Shown: positions 14,175 through 23,643, counted from the stretch's first letter. The stretch is 57,943 bases of DNA from Bradyrhizobium lablabi (GCF_001440475.1 NZ_LLYB01000135.1:16042-73984), one strand, 5' to 3'. Made by a program: numbers and translations. The notes: a model not told the origin generated them from the letters alone.

Positions 14175-14255
14175 ATGATCACGTTCGCCGCCAGCAACTT
14201 TTGGTATTTTAGCTACGACAGCTCGCTGGCGGTGGGAGGATCGCGCTCAATCTGA
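14175..14255 (+). CDS. Aromatic-residue leader peptide of the DAHP synthase gene
   Basis: A 26-aa peptide with F4, F9, W10, Y11, F12 and Y14; residues 8-14 read N-F-W-Y-F-S-Y. It ends with TGA at 14253-14255, about 85 bases before the DAHP synthase GTG. DAHP synthase feeds Phe, Tyr and Trp synthesis, so ribosome stalling at these codons when any charged aromatic tRNA is scarce would sense the pathway's products. Segment 1, CCGCCAGC (14188-14195), can pair with segment 2, GCTGGCGG (14225-14232). Segment 2 can instead pair with CCGCCA (14282-14287) of the terminator. The stalled ribosome covers segment 1 and frees segment 2. This is the classical attenuation layout. Confidence 0.8.
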   Translation: MITFAASNFWYFSYDSSLAVGGSRSI

Positions 14256-14279
14256 TGAATTGAAGCCAAAAGTCCAAAC

Positions 14280-14304
14280 AGCCGCCAAACCTGGCGGCTT
14301 TTTT
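14280..14304 (+). terminator. Attenuator hairpin before the DAHP synthase gene
   Basis: AGCCGCCA (14280-14287) pairs with TGGCGGCT (14292-14299) around AACC, followed by six T residues. Its left arm is the alternative partner of TGGCGG at 14227-14232 inside the leader reading frame. Confidence 0.85.
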
Positions 14305-14340
14305 ATTGGCCGGCAGGTTTCCTAACCAGGAGCCACAGCC

Positions 14341-15429
<1,089 letters not shown>

Positions 15430-15447
15430 TTAGCCGATGATAGCAAA

Positions 15448-15474
15448 GCAGGGCACGCGATCGGCGTGCCCTGC
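15448..15474 (+). terminator. Intrinsic terminator of the DAHP synthase gene
   Basis: GCAGGGCACG (15448-15457) pairs perfectly with CGTGCCCTGC (15465-15474) around seven bases; the T-run is poor. Confidence 0.75.
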
Positions 15475-15650
15475 TCCCGTTTCAATTCGCAGCAAACGAC
15501 GCGACCGGCCCAACAACAGGCATCCCGCGAGCCCGTCCGCACGATGCCTCATGCGTGTCACGAGCCAAGGCTGGAACGAGGATGCGGGTTCCTGCTGTCG
15601 CCTTAGCGATTGTAGACTTAATGCGACCCTTGGGCGAGCGGAGACGACCG

Positions 15651-16112
15651 ATGGAATGCACAATTCGGCCGGCGCGTGAGGATGACGCCGACGAAATAAG
15701 CGCGGTTATTTTACGTACATTGTGCGAAACTAATGCGAAGGACTATGCAAGAGAGATCATCGAGAGGATCGAGCACAGCTTTGGTCCGAGCGCAGTGCTG
15801 GAGCTAATCGGCAAGCGCACCGTCTTTGTTGCCGCGATTGGCAGTCGTGTCGTTGGAACAGCAAGCCTCGATGGAAGCGTAGTCCGTACGGTCTTTGTGT
15901 CTCCTGACGTTCAGGCCCGGGGTATAGGCAAGCTGCTGATGGCCGAGGTTGAGCGCACGGCACGCGAGAGAAACATCCCTAGGCTGGCTGTCCCTTCTTC
16001 ACTCAGCGCCGAAACGTTCTACGTGCAGCTCGGGTTCAGGGCCGTGCGCGATAGCTACTATGGTGAAGAGCGCACGATCATCATGGAACGATCATTGGAG
16101 GACCGTCCGTAG
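15651..16112 (+). CDS. GNAT-family N-acetyltransferase
   Basis: A 153-aa single GNAT domain. Residues 82-99 read F-V-S-P-D-V-Q-A-R-G-I-G-K-L-L-M, the strand and V-Q/R-x-x-G-I-G pyrophosphate loop that binds acetyl-CoA, followed by a C-terminal F-Y-V-Q-L-G-F-R strand-helix-strand. ATG 15651 is preferred because GGAG sits upstream and the protein then starts with the usual C-T-I-R-P-A-R-E-D-D-A strand; the frame is open to 15555. Substrate unknown. It is a single-gene unit after the aroG terminator. Confidence 0.9.
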   Translation: MECTIRPAREDDADEISAVILRTLCETNAKDYAREIIERIEHSFGPSAVLELIGKRTVFVAAIGSRVVGTASLDGSVVRTVFVSPDVQARGIGKLLMAEVERTARERNIPRLAVPSSLSAETFYVQLGFRAVRDSYYGEERTIIMERSLEDRP

Positions 16113-16528
16113 GTCTGGTTAGAGTCATCTTCGACCGATTCAGCGGGGATTGTCGGCCCGTTGATGTCCGCTTTTCCCCGAAAGCGGCGCCAGCGGAGAG
16201 GCCGGATCGGGAGCATTGAGTTTGGTGGGATGCCAGTGGTTCAAACTCCCAAACTGGGGGATCGAATCGTACGCCTATGAACTCGCCGATTGCTGCAGTC
16301 TGATCCGGAAGCGTGGACGCCTAAATCCGACACCCCTCCCCTAAACGGCTGATTACGCCAACAAGCCCGCGGCATAGGCTTTGCAAGAATCAACGAGGCT
16401 GTGGGGTAGCTCACATGAAGAAATCACGCTTCGAAATATACGTTCCTGCAACGGTTCAGGCCCGTCGCCGGCCCCTTGGCAGTGCGGGCAATTCGAACAA
16501 CTCTTTCATTATTTTTTGGAGTATTGCG
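16113..16528. other. 416-base stretch without a recognised gene
   Basis: Contains a hairpin CCGCTTT-tccccg-AAAGCGG at 16168-16187, possibly a weak terminator for the acetyltransferase gene, and AGTTTGG...CCAAACT around 16219-16255. The frame from 16415 lacks features before the signal peptide at 16529. Nothing else is supported. Confidence 0.4.
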
Positions 16529-16858
16529 ATGATCAATTCGGCCGTTCGATTGTTGTTGGCGGTGGTTCTACTTGCTCCGGTTTCAGCATTTGCGGCCGAT
16601 CAGGTCCGCGTTCAATTTTGTTGGGCGATGGGAACGTTCGACCACACGATCTACTTCGCCGAAGTCGAGAATCGCGAGGACCGGCAGGCGAGCTTCGACA
16701 CGCTGCTCGAAATTTCAGGCATCGATCATCACGCCGTGAAATGCACCACGTCGGATTCCGGGACGCATCGTGTGGCGCGAGCGAAATTGATGAAGGATTG
16801 GCGGGAGTCCGAATTTGAGATCGTGAACACCACGTTCCTGTCCGATCTCGATTACTAA
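16529..16858 (+). CDS. Small exported protein (109 aa) with two cysteines
   Basis: ATG 16529 is chosen because TTGGAG lies eight bases before it and the protein then begins with a clean signal peptide (S-A-V-R-L-L-L-A-V-V-L-L-A-P-V-S-A-F-A-A) cut near residue 21-22. The mature 87-residue part contains two Cys (R-V-Q-F-C-W and A-V-K-C-T-T) that could form a disulphide, and ends T-F-L-S-D-L-D-Y. It is probably periplasmic. No domain recognised. Its 3' neighbour is convergent. Confidence 0.7.
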   Translation: MINSAVRLLLAVVLLAPVSAFAADQVRVQFCWAMGTFDHTIYFAEVENREDRQASFDTLLEISGIDHHAVKCTTSDSGTHRVARAKLMKDWRESEFEIVNTTFLSDLDY

Positions 16859-16898
16859 GAGCGTGGCCTCGTTAACAGCCGGCCGCGAAAGGCGCCCT

Positions 16899-17261
16899 TC
16901 AGAACATCGGCGCCGACATTGCCTCAACTTCTATGGTTTTTGTCGGACGAACGCTCGGCGTGGCCAATGGCCCCATGCGGACATACACCTCGTTCGGCAC
17001 CCCGTAGTCCCGCAGCACTTGCGAGATCTTGTTGAGACCGCAGGCCTCGCGTTGCACGACGAAGAGCCAGAGCGCATATCCCGCCTGTTCGACGAGGTCA
17101 TCGCGGATCTTTCGATCGGAATTTGCCGTCCGCGGGCACGCGGCAAGCGCCGCCAGCGCGGCCTCAAGCCGCCGTCCAAGCCGTCCGAACGCTGACGCCC
17201 TCTCCTGGGCGAATTCATATTCGAGAGTTGCGCATCCAGAACGAAGTAAATCCAACGTCAT
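16899..17261 (-). CDS. DUF6665-like protein
   Basis: A 120-aa soluble helical protein with L-E-Y-E-F-A-Q-E-R-A-S-A-F-G-R-L-G-R-R-L-E-A-A-L (the first half of the family pattern) and L-F-V-V-Q-R-E-A-C-G-L then V-L-R-D-Y-G-V-P-N-E-V (the second half). This matches my recollection of the DUF6665 family in Rhizobiales; the family number is from memory. ATG 17261 follows a CGGAG site by eight bases. Function unknown. Confidence 0.75.
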   Translation of the reverse strand: MTLDLLRSGCATLEYEFAQERASAFGRLGRRLEAALAALAACPRTANSDRKIRDDLVEQAGYALWLFVVQREACGLNKISQVLRDYGVPNEVYVRMGPLATPSVRPTKTIEVEAMSAPMF

Positions 17262-17387
17262 ATTGGCGCGCTCCGAAACGTGACCTGCCAATTATCTCCA
17301 TCTTATTGGTCCGCCGGAGGCTCTTCAAGGCAAAGCGCAATTGCGCGAAGGGCCGTAGGACGGATTTCGCTTCAGCGGCTTTTGGAC

Positions 17388-18146
17388 CTAGTACTTCGCA
17401 ATGATGGGGCCGCCGAAGCGGTAGTTAACCCGGACCGTCGCCATGTCGACCCCCTGCTTGATGTCGTCACTGCGAGTGACTGCGGCGATCGGCCGGAAGC
17501 TGATGCTTCTGGTGCCCAGGAACAGGTGATCATATTCGACGGCGACGGACCAATTCGGCGCAAAGCCGACCTCGACGCCAGTGCCAACGGCCCCGCCCCA
17601 TCGCGTTTCGCTGGCCTGATAGATGACGGAGCCACTGGCGTTGAAATAAGAGGTGTATTTGTCGTCGGCGACCGCCGCGCCACCCTTCACGTACCACAGC
17701 ACATTATTCCAGGCGTAGCCGACCTGGCCGGTGAAGAGGCCGATGGCGTCGATCTTGGTCTGGTTGGTGTAAGGAATGATAGCCGTCAGGCTCGAGTTGG
17801 AGCCCTTCAGATCAGCCCAATCGCCCTGGGCTTCGAGGCCGAACACCCAACTGCCCGCCTGCCAGCGATAGCCAAGCTGACCGCCGACCACGCCGCCGTT
17901 TGCGGTGTGACAGCCTTCAGAGTTCGGGTTGACCGGGACGCCCGCCACGTTCGTGATGGTGAAACATTCATGGCTCCAGCCACCACCGCCGTTGAGACCA
18001 GCGTAGAAGCCGCTCCAATCATACACCGGCGCGGCAATCGGAGGAGCCTTCGTGTAGGGTCTTGCTGCGAGGTCGGCAGCAGATGCCGGGCCGGCAGCCG
18101 AGAGGATCGAGAGAAACCCAAGTCCGGCAATCACCTGACGAAGCAT
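17388..18146 (-). CDS. Outer-membrane beta-barrel protein (Omp25/31-like)
   Basis: A 252-aa protein with a signal peptide cleaved near A-S-A-A-D (residue 23-24) and mature start D-L-A-A-R-P-Y-T-K-A-P, as in the other Omps of this window. W-S-G-F-Y-A-G-L-N-G-G-G-G-W opens an eight-strand barrel of the OmpA-like/opacity type (OmpW/Omp31), with alternating hydrophobic strands and a terminal R-F-G-G-P-I-I-A-K-Y whose last residue is aromatic, the BAM signal. GGGGGT precedes the ATG. Such proteins stabilise the envelope; transport is possible but not shown. Single gene. Confidence 0.93.
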   Translation of the reverse strand: MLRQVIAGLGFLSILSAAGPASAADLAARPYTKAPPIAAPVYDWSGFYAGLNGGGGWSHECFTITNVAGVPVNPNSEGCHTANGGVVGGQLGYRWQAGSWVFGLEAQGDWADLKGSNSSLTAIIPYTNQTKIDAIGLFTGQVGYAWNNVLWYVKGGAAVADDKYTSYFNASGSVIYQASETRWGGAVGTGVEVGFAPNWSVAVEYDHLFLGTRSISFRPIAAVTRSDDIKQGVDMATVRVNYRFGGPIIAKY

Positions 18147-18314
18147 GCTACCCCCAAGACAACGAATGCATCCCTTCTGTCACGAATCCCTTGCATGCGA
18201 CAGCACGCCTCGTCTTCATGTCCAATATTTCGCTGGAATGTTACCTGATTGCATCAGCGCTGATTGGCCGAAGGCGTAATCCGCCCTGCGCTTCGGCGTG
18301 TCGCCGCGTTCGGA

Positions 18315-19508
18315 TCAGAACACGTCGATCGTCGGGAAGCGAGGCTCCCCGGTGATGCAGTCCCAAAGGTAGATCGCAAGCCCGACATCGCCGGTCCAAA
18401 GCGTATATCGTCCGCGGCCGACGACGGCATGAGCGCCGCGATACTGGACGATGGCCGTCATCGCGAATTGGCGTGCGCGGTCGAGCCAAACCGGGTCGTT
18501 GGTGCGGCGGTGGAGCTTGAGGAATGCGTAGCCATTTCCGCCGGTGCCGTGGCAAAGGCCCGCGCCCTTGGTCAATGGTCCGGCGGCCCAGGCAAAGCGA
18601 CCGCCATCGACCAGGAGTGCGTCGAATTCAGGGGCAGCAAACGGCGCATCGGCAAATGTCGTCACCATGCCGGGCGCGCCGTGGCAATGCTGACAATAGA
18701 GAGGCGGCCTCGCGCGCTTGCTTCTCGCCGCCCAGTTTGTCCCGATTTCCGACGGCCACGCGTTCGCTGCGAGTGTCTGCGGCACAAATTCGGCCACCTG
18801 TGCTTGCTGCGCCGGCGTCAACCAACCCCACCCGTGCAGCAACGGAATGACGTTGCCGGCAAAACCGTGAACGGGCCCCAGCCAACGGTCGTTCTCGCCA
18901 TAGAGATCCTGGGTCCAAAGGTGACCTTGCGGCGTGTCCTCGAGCGCGCCCAACAGCCGCGCCGCCTGCACTTCGAACAGACCGCGCCATCTCGGCTCCT
19001 TTGTCATCGCAGCCATATGGATTGCCGCAAGCATGGAGCCGGGCATGCCCCACATGAGCTCCCGGATCGGCAGCTCCATATTTGCTTCTGCGCGCATATG
19101 CACGAGATCCGCCAGGCTCGATGTAGGGGCGAGACGGATGGCGAGCAGCGCCGCACCCATGTCGCCCTTGAGCAGCGAACCATGCTTCCCGTAATCGGCA
19201 GGCGAATTGTTTTCGAAGGCCAAGCGCGTCCGCTCCAGAAGCCGGGGCAGAACAGGGCGGAAGTCTCGGGCAACGCTAACAGCGCCGATCCGATGCAAAT
19301 AGTCCAGCGCCCAAATGACACCGGCGGCGCCCGTGTAGAAACTGGGGTTACCGTCTCCCACGCCATCGTCGCTTGGATGACCCGGCCAGAACGTGTCGGA
19401 ATCGAACTGCGTGATGGCATCGGCCGCAATTTCTTCGATCGCAGCCCGGACGACCAATTCACTCCAGGCGCCCGGTGCGAGCGGACGATGACGACCGAGG
19501 GCAATCAT
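18315..19508 (-). CDS. LanC-like (lanthionine synthetase C family) protein
   Basis: A 397-aa alpha/alpha-toroid protein. Seven G-x-x-G type inner-helix motifs are visible in order: Y-T-G-A-A-G-V, G-D-M-G-A-A-L, W-G-M-P-G-S-M, H-G-F-A-G-N-V, C-H-G-A-P-G-M (C275/H276), C-H-G-T-G-G-N-G-Y (C319/H320) and W-T-G-D-V-G-L-A-I-Y. The two C-H-G boxes supply the zinc ligands Cys, Cys, His of NisC-type cyclases. No LanB/LanM dehydratase or precursor peptide gene is next to it, so it resembles the stand-alone LANCL proteins of proteobacteria, which are thought to add glutathione or thiols to dehydro-residues. It immediately follows a broken TonB-receptor gene on the same strand. Confidence 0.9.
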   Translation of the reverse strand: MIALGRHRPLAPGAWSELVVRAAIEEIAADAITQFDSDTFWPGHPSDDGVGDGNPSFYTGAAGVIWALDYLHRIGAVSVARDFRPVLPRLLERTRLAFENNSPADYGKHGSLLKGDMGAALLAIRLAPTSSLADLVHMRAEANMELPIRELMWGMPGSMLAAIHMAAMTKEPRWRGLFEVQAARLLGALEDTPQGHLWTQDLYGENDRWLGPVHGFAGNVIPLLHGWGWLTPAQQAQVAEFVPQTLAANAWPSEIGTNWAARSKRARPPLYCQHCHGAPGMVTTFADAPFAAPEFDALLVDGGRFAWAAGPLTKGAGLCHGTGGNGYAFLKLHRRTNDPVWLDRARQFAMTAIVQYRGAHAVVGRGRYTLWTGDVGLAIYLWDCITGEPRFPTIDVF

Positions 19509-19594
19509 GCCTGAGGGTCTCCCGAGCGCGATCCATCTTGTTCAGACGAAAAAAGGATCGCACGAATATCGAAGGCGGCCCAAGGCCGCTCCCA

Positions 19595-19987
19595 CTATCT
19601 TCCAATCGTCACGCCGGCGGTTGAGCGCATGGCGTCCCTGAGGCTGGTGGCTTTCATGTCATCGAGCACTTCTCTCGTCAACACGGTGGTTTGCCCGGGA
19701 ATGTTGAGGATAGGCTCAGCCGCCCGCGGCGACGAAAGGCGATTGGCTTTATACGGCGCTACCGGATCAACATAGGAATTGCGATCGGCTGCCATCGCCC
19801 GCGCGGCTTTGTGCTTCAGTCCTGCCACACGCGGGCGTGCCTTGAGCGCGTCGGATCGATGGGAGGCAGTCGATCCCTGAACCGCCAACAGCGCATGGCG
19901 CGGCGCGCTGGACGCGACGGCAAATGCTCCGTCGCAGCAGCAGACAGCCGCAACAACCGCGATCGTTCGCAACATTTTGGCGGGCAT
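19595..19987 (-). pseudogene. TonB-dependent receptor fragment: signal peptide and start of plug only
   Basis: The 130-aa reading has a signal peptide, a long Ala/Arg linker, then S-Y-V-D-P-V-A-P-Y-K-A-N-R-L-S-S-P and the start of a TonB receptor plug (I-P-G-Q-T-T-V-L-T-R-E-V-L-D-D, A-T-S-L-R-D-A-M-R-S-T-A-G-V-T-I-G-R) before a stop at 19595. A full receptor would run about 600 residues more. Downstream, in the same frame after the stop, F-D-I-R-A-I-L-F looks like a decayed continuation and the LanC gene then begins. GGGAGG precedes ATG 19987, so the fragment may still be translated. Confidence 0.75.
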
Positions 19988-20112
19988 GCGACCTCCCATC
20001 TCACCACAGCCCGGGATGATATATCGGCCGTTACCGGTAGACGACGGCAGATCGGCACACTTGGCGCAGTTGTGATGTGTGTCGGCTTGGGATCCGCGGC
20101 TGACGGTTCGCG

Positions 20113-20943
20113 CTATACCGGCTGCGATGCCAGCAGAGACCGGATGCGATCGGCATCGGAACGCGTGACCGGATTATAGACGATCATGCCGAGGTCGGGT
20201 CGGCCATCGACGGCAAATGCGGAATATTCCATCGTGATCGGGCCGAGGATCGGGTGCTTGAGGCGCTTGACGCCCTCGCCGTGCACATTGACGTTATTGT
20301 CACGCCAAAGCGCCGCGAATTCGGGGCTGCGCTTGCAAAGCTCCTCCACGAGTTCGCCGACTTCGGAAACGGCGCCGGCGCGCGCCGCATCCGCCCGGAA
20401 TGCGCCGACCACGAAACGGGTGATGCTGTCCCAATCAACTTGCGCGGCCCTGACGCGCGGGTCGCAGAAGATCAGGCGAAGGATGTTGCGGTCACCCGGA
20501 GCGAGCGCGCCGTAATCGGTGAGAACTGCAGCGGCCGCGCGATTCCAGGCGACCACGTCCCAACTGGCGGTCTTGATCAGGGCAGGACTGACCTCGAAGG
20601 CATCGAGCAGTCGTTGCAAGCGCGGTGTGACGCCCTCGGTGGCCTTGTAGCGGACCTCCGGCGGACGGCCGAGCCCGAGCAGAAAAAGATGTTCGCGCTC
20701 GACGTCGGTCAGCATCAGCGCAGCAGCGATGCGGTTCAACACGTCCGCCGACGGAGCGCCGCCCCGGCCCTGCTCCAGCCATGTATACCAGGTCGGACTG
20801 ATGCTGGCGCGCTGGGCGACTTCTTCCCGGCGTAAGCCCGGCGTGCGTCTGCGCCCAACTGCGAAACCGAACGCCGCTGGATCGAGCCTGACGCGGCGAT
20901 CCTTCAAGTAGGTCCCGAGCAGATTGTCGGCCTCGACGGACAT
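20113..20943 (-). CDS. XRE/MmyB-type transcriptional regulator
   Basis: A 276-aa regulator. Residues 10-60 form a helix-turn-helix with L-K-D-R-R-x-R-L-D-P and G-L-R-R-E-E-V-A-Q-R-A-S-I-S-P-T-W-Y-T-W-L-E-Q-G-R-G; the rest (about 100-270) matches the MmyB-like PAS-fold ligand-binding domain (W-D-V-V-A-W-N-R-A-A). These proteins commonly repress a neighbouring oxidoreductase gene. It is divergent from the SDR gene with a 100-base shared intergenic region carrying two direct CATGATRA repeats. AGGA precedes the ATG. Confidence 0.92.
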   Translation of the reverse strand: MSVEADNLLGTYLKDRRVRLDPAAFGFAVGRRRTPGLRREEVAQRASISPTWYTWLEQGRGGAPSADVLNRIAAALMLTDVEREHLFLLGLGRPPEVRYKATEGVTPRLQRLLDAFEVSPALIKTASWDVVAWNRAAAAVLTDYGALAPGDRNILRLIFCDPRVRAAQVDWDSITRFVVGAFRADAARAGAVSEVGELVEELCKRSPEFAALWRDNNVNVHGEGVKRLKHPILGPITMEYSAFAVDGRPDLGMIVYNPVTRSDADRIRSLLASQPV

Positions 20944-21043
20944 TTGCCGATCCTGTTAGCCATTATACCATGATAACATCACTACTTTAACATGATGAAT
21001 GCTTGGTCGATACCGGTCTCCGAACAAAACATCGGAGACATCC
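20944..21043. promoter_or_regulatory. Divergent promoter region with direct repeats CATGATRA
   Basis: CATGATAA at 20969-20976 and CATGATGA at 20991-20998, 22 bases apart (two helical turns). TATAAT on the minus strand at 20962-20967 is a good -10 box for the regulator, so a protein bound at the repeats could control both genes. Confidence 0.5.
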
Positions 21044-21925
21044 ATGCGCGTATTCGTCACCGGCGCGACCGGCTTCGTCGGCTCGGCCATTGTCCGCGAA
21101 CTGATCAGTTCGGGCCATCACGTCGTGGGGCTCGCCCGCTCCGATACCGGAGCCGCCGCGCTTGCAGACGTGGGCGCCGAGGTTCATCGCGGCTCGCTGG
21201 AGGATCTGCAAAGTCTTCGCGACGGCGCGCGCAAGGCCGATGCCGTCATCCACACCGCGTTCAACCACGACTTCTCAAGATATGCAGAAAATTGCGCGGA
21301 AGACGGCCGCGCGATCGAGGCGATGGGCGCCGCGCTGGAAGGATCCGCGCGGCCGCTGCTCGTCACCTCAGGATTTGGCGCGCTGGCTCCGGGCCGGACC
21401 GCAACCGAGGCAGATCCCCCCGATCCGCATTCCCCGCGCGTCTCAGAGGTGGCGGCTGCTGCGGTAGCGGCACGCGGCGTGCGCGTATCCGCGGTGCGCC
21501 TGGCGCGGTCGACCCATGGCAGGGGCGATCATGGTTTCGTCCCGCGCCTGATCAGTATCGCGCGCGAGAACGGCGTCGCAGCCTATATCGGCGACGGGCA
21601 GAACCGCTGGCCCGCCGTACATCGGCTTGACGCCGCCCGGCTGTACCGGCTTGCGCTCGAACGGGGCGTCGGGAACGGCACCTATCACGCCGTCGCCGAG
21701 GGCGTTCCGTTCAAGGCGATCGCCGAGGTGATCGGCCGCCGGCTCGGCCTGCCGGTCGTCTCGAAAACTCCGGAAGAGGCAGCCGGCTATTTCGGCTGGC
21801 TCGCCATGTTCGCCGGCATGGACGTCCCAAGCTCGAGCGAGCGGACGAGGTCAGGGCTGGGATGGAAGCCGGCGCAGCCGGGGCTGATCGCCGACCTCGA
21901 TCAGGCCCATTATTTCGATGCCTAA
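21044..21925 (+). CDS. NAD(P)-dependent epimerase/SDR family protein
   Basis: A 293-aa extended short-chain dehydrogenase. V-F-V-T-G-A-T-G-F-V-G-S at the N-terminus is the G-x-x-G-x-x-G nucleotide loop. The usual Y-x-x-x-K pair is not visible; the position around A-D-P-P-D-P-H-S-P-R-V-S-E suggests an atypical member acting as an isomerase, reductase or sensor, close to the NAD-dependent epimerases next to MmyB-type regulators. ATG 21044 follows GGAGA by five bases. Substrate unknown; probably repressed by the divergent regulator. Confidence 0.88.
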   Translation: MRVFVTGATGFVGSAIVRELISSGHHVVGLARSDTGAAALADVGAEVHRGSLEDLQSLRDGARKADAVIHTAFNHDFSRYAENCAEDGRAIEAMGAALEGSARPLLVTSGFGALAPGRTATEADPPDPHSPRVSEVAAAAVAARGVRVSAVRLARSTHGRGDHGFVPRLISIARENGVAAYIGDGQNRWPAVHRLDAARLYRLALERGVGNGTYHAVAEGVPFKAIAEVIGRRLGLPVVSKTPEEAAGYFGWLAMFAGMDVPSSSERTRSGLGWKPAQPGLIADLDQAHYFDA

Positions 21926-22035
21926 GCACAACCAAGTGTCTTGAGCGCCGAACCACGAGCGTGTATCGGCGCAAGCGAAATGCCGGATCGGCCGCCGCGC
22001 AGCGCCGAGCCGGTGACGTCCTGCCAGGTGATGAA

Positions 22036-23280
22036 TTGAACTCCCAACCTTCGACGAAGCCCGTGGCTGCATCCAGCTCGTTCGCAGCCATGAAGTCGCG
22101 GCCCTACCGTGCGCAGTTCGTGGCTTACGTGCTGGCGATGATGGCCGACAACATCGAGCATGTGATCAGCTACTGGGTGGTGTTCCAGAAATTCCATTCG
22201 CCGGCGCTGGCGGGCTTTGCGGTGCTGTCGCACTGGCTGCCCTTCCTGTTCTTCTCCGTCGCCGTGGGCGGGCTGGCCGATCGCTTTGACCCGCGCCGCA
22301 TCATCCAGTGCGGGATGCTGCTGTTCATCGTGGCGTCCTCCGGATGGGGTGTTTTCTTCATTACCGATACGCTTGAGATGTGGCACGCGATGCTGCTTTT
22401 GGTGATCCACGGCTGCGCCGGCGTGCTGTGGCAGACGCCGAACCAGTTGCTGCTCTACGACATCGTAGGCCAAACCGATCTGCCGAGCGCGGTACGGATG
22501 AACGCGACGGCGCGCTATCTGGGCATCCTGGTCGGCCCGGCCGTGGGCGGCGTCATCATGCTGACGCTGGGCCCATCGCACGGCATCATTTTCAACACGC
22601 TGTTCTATTTGCCGATGCTGCTGTGGCTGTTCTGGGCGCCGGTCCGCGACAAGAGCCTGGCGGTGCGCCGCCTCGCCGTTCGCGGCCTTGCCGACATCGT
22701 GCAGACCATCCGCGACATCGGCACGCACCGGGTCCTGACCTTGATGACGCTGCTCGCCGGGTTGACCTCCTTCATGATCGGCAACGCCTACCACGCCCAG
22801 ATGCCGGGCTTCGCCGGCGAACTTGGGCATGGCGACCCCGGCGTCGCCTACAGCGTGCTGCTGGCCGCCGACGCCGCCGGCGCGCTGCTTGCGGGTATCG
22901 TTCTGGAAGCGTGGGGTCGGCTCAAGATTTCCCCGCGGACCGCCATCGTGCTTGCCATTCTCTGGAGCCTGTCCCTGCTCGCGTTCGCTTCCGTCGGGAT
23001 TTACGCGCTTGCGATCGTATTGCTGTTCGCCGCGGGGTTCTTCGAGCTGTCGTTCAATACGATGGCGCAGGCCCTGGTCCAGATAAATGCCCCGACCGAG
23101 ATCCGCGGCCGCGTCGTCGGCCTGTTCAACATGGCCGGGCTCGGCATGCGCGCCTTCAGCGGGATCACCGTGGGCCTGCTCGGTGCCGCAATCGGGATAC
23201 ACTGGTCGCTCGGCCTGTCGGCCGCCGTGCTATTGGCTTTCCTGCTCGTCCTGCATCGCCGTGCGGCGAAATACGGCTGA
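22036..23280 (+). CDS. MFS transporter (enterobactin-exporter-like MFS_3 type)
   Basis: A 414-aa major facilitator with about twelve spans. Helix 2-3 loop G-G-L-A-D-R-F-D-P-R-R is the family A-motif; the second-half counterpart is weak, as in MFS_3. Start choice: TTG 22036 with CCAGGTGATGAA upstream, giving a short polar leader; ATG 22090 also works and would give 396 aa. The frame is open back to 21862 but those residues look non-coding. It starts 110 bases after the epimerase gene and may have its own promoter. Substrate unknown. Confidence 0.88.
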   Translation: MNSQPSTKPVAASSSFAAMKSRPYRAQFVAYVLAMMADNIEHVISYWVVFQKFHSPALAGFAVLSHWLPFLFFSVAVGGLADRFDPRRIIQCGMLLFIVASSGWGVFFITDTLEMWHAMLLLVIHGCAGVLWQTPNQLLLYDIVGQTDLPSAVRMNATARYLGILVGPAVGGVIMLTLGPSHGIIFNTLFYLPMLLWLFWAPVRDKSLAVRRLAVRGLADIVQTIRDIGTHRVLTLMTLLAGLTSFMIGNAYHAQMPGFAGELGHGDPGVAYSVLLAADAAGALLAGIVLEAWGRLKISPRTAIVLAILWSLSLLAFASVGIYALAIVLLFAAGFFELSFNTMAQALVQINAPTEIRGRVVGLFNMAGLGMRAFSGITVGLLGAAIGIHWSLGLSAAVLLAFLLVLHRRAAKYG

Positions 23281-23358
23281 GATCGCGAACGGAGGTCGGC
23301 TGCAAGACCAAAGGGGGTTCGCAGCAACCATTGCTTCCGGTTCTCAGGGAGTCTGGCC

Positions 23359-23616
23359 CTAGCAGCCGCGGCAGATGCTCTTGATCTTGCGGTCGAGCGC
23401 TGCGTTTTCCTTGCTCAGGGGATCGTTCGGGTCGCTCAGGTTCTTTTCGCTGGGCACTTCGCCGCGGCGGGGCTGACGGTGCCCGATCGGCGCCTCCGGG
23501 ATTCCTCCGGCACTCGGGCTGCTGCTCTTTGGCATGGTCGACGTTCCGCCCTGCGCGAACGCCATAGGCATGCCAAGCAGGACCATCAGCGCGACCGACA
23601 AGATTGTTCTTTGCAT
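23359..23616 (-). CDS. Small exported protein (85 aa) with C-terminal cysteines
   Basis: ATG 23616 follows GGGAG by eight bases. A signal peptide (I-L-S-V-A-L-M-V-L-L-G-M-P-M-A-F-A-Q) is followed by a Gly/Ser/Pro-rich segment and the end A-L-D-R-K-I-K-S-I-C-R-G-C, a C-x-x-C at the extreme C-terminus. It is the last gene of the epmA-epmB group. It could be a periplasmic factor; role unknown. Confidence 0.65.
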   Translation of the reverse strand: MQRTILSVALMVLLGMPMAFAQGGTSTMPKSSSPSAGGIPEAPIGHRQPRRGEVPSEKNLSDPNDPLSKENAALDRKIKSICRGC

Positions 23617-23643
23617 CCTGATTCTCCCGCCTTTTAGATTCAT

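Noticed and set aside
16219..16275. A tRNA-like stretch with GGTTCAAACTCCC
   Set aside because: Only a T-arm-like string is present; acceptor and anticodon stems cannot be formed.
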